Source: Allosphingosinicella sp. (lineage in GTDB: Bacteria > Pseudomonadota > Alphaproteobacteria > Sphingomonadales > Sphingomonadaceae). Taken from it: DNA of 5,434 nucleotides. A model generated the notes under the pieces. The model was not told where the DNA came from and made no database searches. It saw only the letters and a list, made by a program, of their open reading frames with translations. Location: contig JASLBD010000234.1 in the NCBI GenBank assembly GCA_030146745.1, positions 1-5,434 on the forward strand, in the 5' to 3' direction. Within the stretch, counting starts at the first letter, position 1, and every line of letters begins with the position of its first letter. Positions 1 to 5,332 of the stretch are shown piece after piece. Made by a program: the position numbers and the translations under genes.

Positions 1-372
1 AGCGACGTCTGGGTGCGGCTGCCGGCCGTGAAGAGCCGTCCCGGCGGCGCCTATTTCCGGCTGGAGGCGGGGAGCGAGGGTACCCGGCTGGTCGGAGTCT
101 CGAGCCCGGCGGTGCGCTGGATCGAGCTGCACGAGACGAGCATGTCGGGCACGACGGCGAAGATGAAGCGGCGCAAGGATGTCGAGTTCCCCAGCAGCGG
201 CGAGCTCGTCTTCGAGCCGGGCGGCCGCCACGCCATGCTGTTCGCGATCAGCCCGAAGGTGAAGCCGGGCGACCGCATCCCGCTCACCTTCTCGTTCAAC
301 GTCGCTCCCCCGATCACGGTGGAGGCGCGGGTGCTGGCGGCGGGCGACGAGGCGCCGCACGAGGAGCATTGA
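1..372 (+). CDS. PCuAC copper chaperone, 5'-truncated by window edge
   Basis: This is the C-terminal 123 residues of a periplasmic Cu(I) chaperone of the PCuAC (DUF461) family, which delivers copper to cytochrome oxidase and related centres. The frame is open from base 1, and the first visible residues (DVWVRLPAV) match the usual start of the mature domain, so the internal GTG at 13 is not a credible start; the true start and any signal peptide lie upstream. The family's copper motif H-X10-M-X21-H-X-M is met exactly: counting from base 1, H44, M55, H77 and M79. The GGRHAM segment and the following KPGDRIPLTFSF strand are also typical. The tail is short and His/Glu-rich (APHEEH) and could be a weak extra metal site, which is inference. 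The stop is TGA, 18 bases before a REP-like repeat. Identification is firm; the partner genes are outside the window. Confidence 0.93.
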   Translation, partial: SDVWVRLPAVKSRPGGAYFRLEAGSEGTRLVGVSSPAVRWIELHETSMSGTTAKMKRRKDVEFPSSGELVFEPGGRHAMLFAISPKVKPGDRIPLTFSFNVAPPITVEARVLAAGDEAPHEEH

Positions 373-390
373 GTGGCGCATCGCTCGGCC

Positions 391-481
391 GTCATCCCGG
401 CGGAGGCCGGGATCCATGAACACCGTCACTGGAAAACCAAGACCAGCGGTGTTCATGGATTCCGGCCTTCGCCGGAATGAC
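391..481. repeat. REP-like inverted pair (BIME/REPIN-type)
   Basis: Two 35-base arms, 391-425 and 447-481, are reverse complements with three mismatches and are separated by a 21-base AT-richer spacer. Each arm contains its own hairpin: TCCCGGC/GCCGGGA around a GGAG loop (395-412), and ATTCCGGC/GCCGGAAT around a CTTC loop (459-478). This is the form of paired REP sequences that many proteobacterial genomes carry in multiple copies between genes. It fills the gap between the copper chaperone and mscL. It could stabilise the upstream mRNA 3' end or attenuate read-through, but there is no T-tract, so I do not call it an intrinsic terminator. Confidence 0.85.
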
Positions 482-531
482 GGGTTGGGGTGACGATGAG
501 AACCGATCGCGCTAGCTTCCAGACCTCAACA

Positions 532-541
532 AGGGGGGAGG
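532..541 (+). promoter_or_regulatory. Strong Shine-Dalgarno that fixes the mscL start
   Basis: The purine run AGGGGGGAGG ends five bases before the ATG at 547. It decides between that ATG and in-frame upstream candidates (GTG at 490, ATG at 496), which have no comparable site and would add 17-19 residues unlike any MscL N-terminus. Confidence 0.75.
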
Positions 542-546
542 CGGGC

Positions 547-972
547 ATGGCCGGGTTCAGGGAATTCATCGCCAAGGGCAACGTGCTCGACCTGGCGGTG
601 GCGGTGATCATCGGCGCGGCGTTCGCGACCATCGTCGCCTCGCTGACCGACGACATCATCATGCCGTTCATCGGCTGGCTGTTCGGCGGCCTGGATTTCT
701 CGAGCTATTTCGTGCGCCTGGGGCCGATCCCCGCGGGCTATGCCGGCGATCCCAACAATTATGCCGCGCTCAAGGCGGCGGGCGTGCCGATGATCGGCTA
801 CGGCCAGTTCGCCACCGCCGTCGTCGCCTTCCTCATCCTCGCCTTCGTCATCTACCAGCTGGTGCGGATGGCGACCCGGGCGAAGCTGGCACCCGCCGAG
901 GCGCCGGCCGTGCCGAGCGAGGAGCTTCTGGTCCTGCGCGAGATTCGCGATTCGCTCGAGGCACGGTCCTGA
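547..972 (+). CDS. mscL: Large-conductance mechanosensitive channel MscL
   Basis: Inner-membrane homopentameric channel that opens under high membrane tension and releases solutes during hypo-osmotic shock. The product is 141 aa, close to the 136 aa of the E. coli protein. The N-terminal amphipathic helix (FREFIAKGN, 4-12) leads into the signature TM1 (DLAVAVIIGAAFATIV, about 15-43, ending DDIIMPFIG), whose small Ala/Gly and Val residues line the gate. A periplasmic loop of about 40 residues follows, carrying a Gly/Pro/Asn-rich stretch (GPIPAGYAGDPNN). TM2 spans about 86-107 (FATAVVAFLILAFVIYQLV). After a Pro/Ala-rich linker, the C-terminal bundle helix (SEELLVLREIRDSL, 124-137) matches the family's LxEIRDLL ending. 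The start is set by an AGGGGGGAGG site. It is a stand-alone gene; the next gene starts 56 bases on, on the same strand. Confidence in identity is very high. Confidence 0.97.
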   Translation: MAGFREFIAKGNVLDLAVAVIIGAAFATIVASLTDDIIMPFIGWLFGGLDFSSYFVRLGPIPAGYAGDPNNYAALKAAGVPMIGYGQFATAVVAFLILAFVIYQLVRMATRAKLAPAEAPAVPSEELLVLREIRDSLEARS

Positions 973-976
973 ATCG

Positions 977-1005
977 TTGAAAAGTCGCGCTTTTTCCGGT
1001 AGCTG
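977..1005 (+). promoter_or_regulatory. Candidate sigma-70-type promoter for the M16 peptidase gene
   Basis: TTGAAA at 977-982 is a good -35 hexamer. With a 17-base spacer the -10 would be TAGCTG at 1000-1005, which is weak beyond the leading TA. It lies in the 56-base gap after mscL and would place transcription about 15-20 bases before the peptidase start. This is a guess from hexamer matching; read-through from mscL is an equally good explanation. Confidence 0.3.
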
Positions 1006-1028
1006 ACCGCGAGATCTTGGTGGGGGAC

Positions 1029-3842
1029 ATGATGAAGTTTCGTGGGTTTGGCCGGGCGCTCGCCGCGGCGGCGACTTTGCTGGCCCTGTGCGGCCCGGCC
1101 TGGGCCATCGACCCCTTGCCTCCGGAGGCCAAGGCGACTCCGGACCCGGCGATCCGGACCGGCACCCTGCCCAACGGCCTGCGCTACGCCATCATGCGCA
1201 ACGGCTCGCCCGCGGGGGCGGTCTCGATCCGCCTCGCCATCCGCGCCGGCAGCTATGACGAGGAGGATAACGAGGGCGGCTTCGCCCATTTCGTCGAGCA
1301 TATGGCGTTCCGCTCCACCCGCCAGGCGCCCGAAGGCTCGCTCGACACCCGTTTCGCCGGCCTCGGAATCGCCTTCGGCCGCGACGAGAATGCGGTGACG
1401 AGCCTGGAGTCGACCATCTATCAGATGGACCTGCCGACCGCGGATCCGGCGGCGGTTTCGAAGGTGCTCGAATGGCTCCGCGGCGCCGCCGACGGAATCC
1501 TGTTCGCGCCCGCCGCCGTCGAGCTGGAGAAAGGCGTCGTGGTCGCGGAGATCCGCGCCCGGTCGAACCCGGAGACGATCGTCGGGCGCGAAGCCGCCCG
1601 GTTCCAGGCGAAGGAGCTGCGCTCGTTCGCCCGCGACATCGGCGGGACGGAGGAGTCGGTGCGGGCGGCGACCCCGGCCGCGCTCCAGGCCTTTTACGAC
1701 CGTTGGTACCGGCCGGACAACGCCGTGCTGGTCATCGCCGGCGACTCCGATCCGGAGGCCCTGCTGAAGGCCGCGGAAGCCGCCTTCGGAAGCTGGACCG
1801 GACGGGGCGCGCCGGGGACCCGCGCGAAGCCTGCCTCTTTGCCCGAGCGCGGCCTCGACGCCTTCACGAGGAGCGGCCCTTCGCTGCCGCTGACCGGGAG
1901 CGCCTGCCGCATCGCGCCGCTCGACGGGCCGCGCGATTCCAGCCTCGAGCGTATGCGCCGGGACGCCTTGTCCCAGATCTGGGTGGCGATCCTCACCGAC
2001 CGCGCCAGCCAGGCCACCACGAGGACGGGCTCCTCGCTTCTCGGAACGGCGCCGGTGGTCGACCGGAGCATGCCCGATGCCAAAGTCGCCTGCCTGATCG
2101 CGGTGCCCAACCAGGGCAAGTGGCGCGAGGGGCTGGCCGAAGCCCAGGCGGAGCTTCGCCGCTTCGCCGAGACCGGACCGACCCCGCTGGAAGTCGAGAG
2201 CGCCGCCGAGCAGCTTCGGTCGCGGCTGCGCGCCGCCGTCTATCAGAGCGCCACCCGATCCACCCGCGCCCTGGCCCAGGGGATCGCCGAGGCCGAGCTG
2301 GCCGGCACCCCCTATGTCCATCCCAGGGAGGCTATGCGAGTCTACGACCTGCTGGTCGCCGGCCTGACCCCGGCGGACGTCAAGCGCGCCTTCGAGGCGG
2401 ACTGGAGCGGCAACGGGCCGCTTCTGGTCCTGACCGGGCCCGAGGAGGTCAGCCCGGCGGAGCTTGCCGCGGCGTGGCGGGCCAACGAGACGGCGGCGCC
2501 GCTCGCGACCTTCGCCGATCGCGAAGCCTCGAAATGGGCCTATGCGAAGTTCGGCAAGCGCGGCAAGGTCGAAACCCGGCAGGAGGGGGCCGATTTCACC
2601 CGCCTCACCTTCGGCAACGGCGTCGCCCTCAACTTCAAGCGGACCGATTTCCAGTCCGGCGGAGTCGAGATCAGGGTCCGGTTCGGGCATGGCGAGCGGG
2701 CCCTCAGCGTCGCCGACCGCGCGCCGATGATGCTCGCCGCCGGCCTGTTTCCGGAAGGCGGGCTGGGCAAGATGGACTATGCCCAGATCGGCTCGGCGCT
2801 TGCCAATTCGACCTGGGCCTTCACCCTGGAGCCGCGGCCGACGGCGTTCTTCCTGAACAGCAGCACGCTCACCGACAATGTCGGGCCCGAGATGCGGCTC
2901 CTCGCCGCCTACATGACCGATCCGGGCTTCCGTCCGCTGATCGACGAGAAGCTGCCGACCGCCCTCGACCACAGCTACCGCATGTTCAGCACCGACCCGT
3001 CCTTCGTGGCGGGTCTGGCGCTCGAGCGGGCGCTCTTTCCCGGCCGGGAATCGTTCCCGCCGCGCGAGCGGCTGGCCCCCTATCGCGCCGCCGATTTCGA
3101 GCGGATGCTGAAGCCGATCCTGACCCGGTCGCCCGTCGAGGTGACGATCGTCGGCGACATTTCGGAAGAAGCCGCCACCCGCGCCGTGGCGACGACTTTC
3201 GGCGCCCTTCCGCGCCGTCCCGCCTTGCCGCCGCCGCCGGCGGGCCCGGGGCCGTTCCGCCACTTTCCCGAACGCCTGCCGCCGCCGGTGACGGACACCC
3301 ATGGGGGACCCGCGGACAAGGCCGCCGCAATTCTCGCCTGGCCGCTCTACGTCGCCACCCCGGAGCGGCGGCGGGAGGAATATTCGCTGCTGCTGCTTCG
3401 CTCGATCCTGGAGACTCGCCTGCTTCGCCAGGTCCGGGTGGTGATGGGCAAGGTCTACGCCCCGAGCGTCGCGATGAGCTCGCCCGACGATGCCGACCAG
3501 GGGATGATCAGCGTCGTCCTGGAGGCGAGCCCGCCGGACATAAAGCCGCTGATCGAGGCGGCGCTGGCGGTCGCGGACGAGCTCGCCGGGGGGAAGATCA
3601 GCCGGGAAGAGGTCGACGCCGCCCGCACGCCCCTGCTGGCCTCGGCCGACCAGGCCCAGCGCGAGAATGGCGCATGGGCGACGGCGCTCGCCTATGGCGG
3701 CTCCGATCCGGCCGTGCTGCGCGAGCTCACCGGCCTTCGCTCCGACCTGGAGGCGCTGACCGTCGAGGACGTCCGCCGGGCGGCGGCCACTTGGCTGACG
3801 CCGACGCCGATGCGCGCCCGCGCCATGCCCGCCGCGCGCTGA
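1029..3842 (+). CDS. Exported M16 zinc metallopeptidase (PqqL-like, insulinase family)
   Basis: Predicted periplasmic endopeptidase of family M16, degrading peptides inside a closed chamber formed by two homologous halves. The 937-aa length fits single-chain four-domain enzymes such as E. coli PqqL. Residues 1-26 form a signal peptide (basic start, hydrophobic core AAAATLLALC, cleavage after AWA). The N-terminal half carries the inverted zinc motif HFVEH (H87, E90, H91). The downstream acidic pair EKGVVVAE gives E167 and E174, spaced as E162/E169 are in pitrilysin, so E174 is the likely third zinc ligand. An M16_C-type domain begins near 223 (YDRWYRPDNAVLVIAGD). The second half starts near 525 (LTFGNGVALNF) and lacks HxxEH, as expected, but keeps the substrate-binding R-x6-Y pair (R803, Y810). 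The start is ATG at 1029 or 1032, both behind GGTGGGGGA; a TTG at 1017 is less likely. A lipoprotein is unlikely because L, not G/A/S, precedes Cys21. Substrate unknown; pqq genes are not nearby, so I give no symbol. Confidence 0.92.
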   Translation: MMKFRGFGRALAAAATLLALCGPAWAIDPLPPEAKATPDPAIRTGTLPNGLRYAIMRNGSPAGAVSIRLAIRAGSYDEEDNEGGFAHFVEHMAFRSTRQAPEGSLDTRFAGLGIAFGRDENAVTSLESTIYQMDLPTADPAAVSKVLEWLRGAADGILFAPAAVELEKGVVVAEIRARSNPETIVGREAARFQAKELRSFARDIGGTEESVRAATPAALQAFYDRWYRPDNAVLVIAGDSDPEALLKAAEAAFGSWTGRGAPGTRAKPASLPERGLDAFTRSGPSLPLTGSACRIAPLDGPRDSSLERMRRDALSQIWVAILTDRASQATTRTGSSLLGTAPVVDRSMPDAKVACLIAVPNQGKWREGLAEAQAELRRFAETGPTPLEVESAAEQLRSRLRAAVYQSATRSTRALAQGIAEAELAGTPYVHPREAMRVYDLLVAGLTPADVKRAFEADWSGNGPLLVLTGPEEVSPAELAAAWRANETAAPLATFADREASKWAYAKFGKRGKVETRQEGADFTRLTFGNGVALNFKRTDFQSGGVEIRVRFGHGERALSVADRAPMMLAAGLFPEGGLGKMDYAQIGSALANSTWAFTLEPRPTAFFLNSSTLTDNVGPEMRLLAAYMTDPGFRPLIDEKLPTALDHSYRMFSTDPSFVAGLALERALFPGRESFPPRERLAPYRAADFERMLKPILTRSPVEVTIVGDISEEAATRAVATTFGALPRRPALPPPPAGPGPFRHFPERLPPPVTDTHGGPADKAAAILAWPLYVATPERRREEYSLLLLRSILETRLLRQVRVVMGKVYAPSVAMSSPDDADQGMISVVLEASPPDIKPLIEAALAVADELAGGKISREEVDAARTPLLASADQAQRENGAWATALAYGGSDPAVLRELTGLRSDLEALTVEDVRRAAATWLTPTPMRARAMPAAR

Positions 3843-3890
3843 GGCCGCGAAGCGGAGTGCGGGGGTAGCCGCGCAGCCCTGTTCCAGTTA

Positions 3891-4005
3891 CCCCTCCACC
3901 ATGAGCAGGTGGACAGCGCCCCGCACTGTCCGGCCCTGTCCGGGGGACAGGGCGACCTGCTCATTTTCGCCTGGTCCCCTTCCCCATCGCTTCGCGACGG
4001 GGAGG
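3891..4005. repeat. Half copy of the five-hairpin GC-rich repeat, carrying an insert
   Basis: The block starts with CCCCTCCACC and ends with TTCGCCTGGTCCCC, CTTCCCC and a hairpin CCCCATCGC-TTC-GCGACGGGG (3982-4002, one mismatch) closing in GGGGAGG. The same order (CCCCTCCACC, small hairpin, GGTCCCC, CTCCCC terminal hairpin) occurs at 5085-5136, so this is a right-half copy of that family. The left half is absent. Where the intact copy has a short hairpin, this one has about 65 extra bases, described separately. It fills most of the 181-base gap and ends eight bases before the ribosome site of the PH-domain gene, so that gene's leader, and perhaps its promoter, lies inside or just after it. 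Bases 3843-3890 show only a small CCGC-GAA-GCGG hairpin (3845-3855). Confidence 0.7.
3901..3964. repeat. Nested palindrome with three-way-junction potential
   Basis: ATGAGCAGGT (3901-3910) and ACCTGCTCAT (3955-3964) are perfect 10-base inverted repeats. Between them sit two more hairpins: GGACAG (3911-3916) with CTGTCC (3926-3931), and GCCCTGTCC (3933-3941) with GGACAGGGC (3945-3953) around a GGG loop. Only single bases are left unpaired at the junction, so a strand could fold into a compact three-arm structure. The motif GGACAG and its complement occur four times, allowing alternative pairings. Confidence 0.75.
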
Positions 4006-4023
4006 CAAGCATAGGAGAGTTTG

Positions 4024-4527
4024 ATGGAACAGCCGCTCGACACGTTCCGCTCCTCGACCTGGGGCTGGCTTCGCGGCACGCTCGCCGGCTGGGGGACGAT
4101 CGCCCTCGTGCCGGTCGGAATCCTGCTCACCGCCGTCGCGCCGCCCGAAATCGGCCGCTGGCCGATGGTCCTGACCCTCGTCGCCCTGCTGATCGTCATC
4201 TGGAAATGGTTCGAGAACATGGCCGCGCGCTACGACATCTGCACCGACCGGCTGATCGTTCGCGAGGGCATCTTCATCAAGAGCCTGGACGAGGTCGAGC
4301 TCTACCGGGTGAAGGACGTCCGGCTCGACTTCAGCCTGATCAACCAGATGGCGGGCATCGGCACCATCACCGTCCATTCCAGCGACGAGACCACCCGCGG
4401 CGCCCCCCTCGTCCTGCGCCACGTCGAGCGCGCCGCCCGGCGCCGCGAGGAGCTGCGCCGGCTGGTCGAGGCCGCCCGCCAGAAGCGCCGGGTCCGCGAG
4501 ATCGACATGATGCACGAGGATTTTTGA
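4024..4527 (+). CDS. Two-TM bacterial PH-domain (DUF304/bPH2) membrane protein
   Basis: Inner-membrane protein of 167 aa with two hydrophobic segments (about 15-38, WLRGTLAGWGTIALVPVGIL, and 46-62, WPMVLTLVALLIVIW), followed by a cytoplasmic bacterial PH domain at about 66-151. That domain reads YDICTDRLIVREGIFIKSLDEVEL, then a strand with YRVKDVRLDFSLINQMAGIGTITV, then a C-terminal helix (RREELRRLVEAAR), which is the normal order in the DUF304/bPH2 family. The family includes YdbS/YdbT-like proteins; its molecular role is mostly unknown. The start is the ATG at 4024, with AGGAGAG at 4013-4019; a TTG immediately upstream is not needed. The C-terminus is strongly basic (RQKRRVREIDMMHEDF). The gene stands alone after a repeat and 46 bases before the HNH gene, with no partner PH gene visible. 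Family assignment is firm, function not. Confidence 0.88.
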   Translation: MEQPLDTFRSSTWGWLRGTLAGWGTIALVPVGILLTAVAPPEIGRWPMVLTLVALLIVIWKWFENMAARYDICTDRLIVREGIFIKSLDEVELYRVKDVRLDFSLINQMAGIGTITVHSSDETTRGAPLVLRHVERAARRREELRRLVEAARQKRRVREIDMMHEDF

Positions 4528-4573
4528 GGACGGCTTTCACCGCTTTTCAACGGAGCTCAGCTAGGAGTGGCCG

Positions 4574-5014
4574 ATGGCCGCCACACCTAAGATCAGCAAT
4601 CCTCCCGCCCAGCTTCACGCGCATTGGTGCACCGATCTGCCTTACAGAGCGCTCGTCCATGTAGGCGACAGTCCTCATGGAACGCCGCTTTACCTGGTCG
4701 CCGGGAGCGAGGCGCCAGCGCAGAAGGCCGTTGGAGCGCTGAAAGCAGCTCTCAAAAAGCATGGGGGTCGGTGCTTCTACTGCCCTGAAGATGCAGCTTG
4801 TGTGACCGCTCACCTCGAAGTTGACCACGTTGAACCGAAAGCCAGAGGCCGGAACGACTTGCTCTACAACCTCGTCATCGCGTGCAAGGACTGCAATGGC
4901 GCAAAAGGCGCTTTGCCGGTGGAGGCCTTCAAGCCAAATGCGGGACGCGCCTGGCTCCTCGCAGCACAAACAATGATTCGGGCGCGCCTTCAGCTCCTGG
5001 ACGAAGGGGAGTAA
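4574..5014 (+). CDS. Small HNH endonuclease-like protein
   Basis: A 146-aa protein with a C-terminal HNH (beta-beta-alpha metal) nuclease fold. The zinc-type cysteine pairs are C67-x2-C70 (CFYC) and C104-x2-C107 (CKDC). Between them lie D84-H85 of VDHVEPKARGRNDLLYNL with N99, and K111 follows in CNGAKGALP. This is the full CxxC-DH-N-CxxC-N-K pattern expected of a metal-dependent nicking or cleaving nuclease. The first 60 residues have no motif I recognise. AGGAG at 4563-4567, six bases upstream, supports the start. Hand counts of three 60-base blocks give about 53-58% GC, against 67-72% in blocks of the M16 gene, suggesting later acquisition. The stop TAA is also the first three bases of a repeat, so the C-terminus may have been set by that insertion. 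Substrate and role (defence, mobile-element or repair nuclease) cannot be told; no methylase or other partner is present. Confidence 0.85.
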   Translation: MAATPKISNPPAQLHAHWCTDLPYRALVHVGDSPHGTPLYLVAGSEAPAQKAVGALKAALKKHGGRCFYCPEDAACVTAHLEVDHVEPKARGRNDLLYNLVIACKDCNGAKGALPVEAFKPNAGRAWLLAAQTMIRARLQLLDEGE

Positions 5015-5141
5015 TTCCTCCCCGCGATTTCGCGGGGAGGGGGACCAGGCGAAGCCTGGTGGAGGGGTTCTTCCGACGGCTAGGCCCCTCCACCGCGCTT
5101 TCGCGCGGTCCCCCTCCCCCGGAAATCCGGGGGAGGAATTA
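5012..5141. repeat. 130-bp five-hairpin palindromic element, MITE/REP-like
   Basis: The ends are perfect 12-base inverted repeats, TAATTCCTCCCC (5012-5023) and GGGGAGGAATTA (5130-5141). Inside are five hairpins in symmetric order. The left terminal stem is 5017-5027/5030-5040. A small stem with a GAA loop follows (5044-5050/5054-5060). The central 10-bp stem GGTGGAGGGG/CCCCTCCACC (5058-5067/5085-5094) has a 17-base loop. Then come a small stem with a TTTC loop (5092-5098/5103-5109) and the right terminal stem (5113-5123/5126-5136). The loops GAA and TTTC are near-complements, so the whole element is one long imperfect palindrome. It codes for nothing plausible and separates the HNH gene from the gene remnants. 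Confidence 0.85.
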
Positions 5142-5144
5142 AGA

Positions 5145-5240
5145 TCAACCCTTCCGCGCCACCCCGACCATCGCCGGCCTGAGCAGCCGGTCCTTGAACA
5201 TGTAGCCGGCCTGCATCTCCTGGACGATGGTGCCAGTTCC
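5145..5240 (-). pseudogene. 3' remnant of a grpE-like gene
   Basis: Read on the minus strand, the last ~31 codons before a TGA (5145-5147) give GTIVQEMQAGYMFKDRLLRP followed by AMVGVARKG. This is the conserved C-terminal beta-domain ending of GrpE, the DnaK nucleotide-exchange factor (family pattern GxVxxxxxxGYxxxxRxLRPAxVxVA). A normal GrpE has roughly 180-200 residues and, just before this point, an FDPxxHxA-type segment; here the similarity stops at about 5235-5240. The frame stays open to a stop at 5406-5408, but the upstream translation runs into palindromic repeat sequence and looks nothing like GrpE. It is best read as a 5'-deleted gene fragment; an assembly chimera is the alternative. 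The functional grpE is expected elsewhere in the genome. Confidence 0.72.
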
Positions 5241-5323
5241 GACCTCGTCTAGCCGATTCTTATCTCGAAGCCCTGGAACGACACATTGCTCGGGCGCTAG
5301 GCTCGAAACGCGTGAAGCGGTAG
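5237..5323 (+). pseudogene. Unidentified 5'-less coding tail
   Basis: On the plus strand, bases 5237-5320 read FRPRLADSYLEALERHIARA then LGSKRVKR and end in TAG (5321-5323). The amphipathic LEALERHIARAL helix followed by a basic tail looks like the genuine C-terminus of a protein rather than noise, but there is no start codon or ribosome site, and the frame upstream is antisense to the grpE remnant. I do not recognise the family. It abuts the grpE remnant with both 5' ends missing at the junction. A chance reading is possible. Confidence 0.35.
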
Positions 5324-5332
5324 CGAATGGAT

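Noticed and set aside
490..546. An extended N-terminus for mscL from GTG at 490.
   Set aside because: The extra residues do not resemble MscL, and the strong ribosome site lies just before the ATG at 547.
980..995. AAAAG-TCGCG-CTTTT followed by T as an intrinsic terminator after mscL.
   Set aside because: The stem is only five mostly A-T pairs, too weak for a terminator.
1074..1100. A possible lipobox around Cys21 of the M16 signal peptide.
   Set aside because: The residue before Cys is Leu rather than Gly, Ala or Ser, and a good AWA signal peptidase I site follows.
852..3302. An open frame of about 816 codons on the minus strand, antisense to the M16 gene.
   Set aside because: It is a by-product of high GC at third positions. 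Its translation is Arg/Gly-rich low complexity with no domain, while the plus strand encodes a clear M16 peptidase.
1472..3868. A plus-strand open frame of about 798 codons in a second frame of the M16 gene.
   Set aside because: Arg/Ala/Gly-rich translation without motifs; the overlapping M16 frame has the signal peptide, zinc motif and family length.
3909..4664. A 251-codon plus-strand frame running from the repeat across the PH gene.
   Set aside because: It is a shadow frame of the PH-domain gene, Arg/Pro/His-rich and without a ribosome site.
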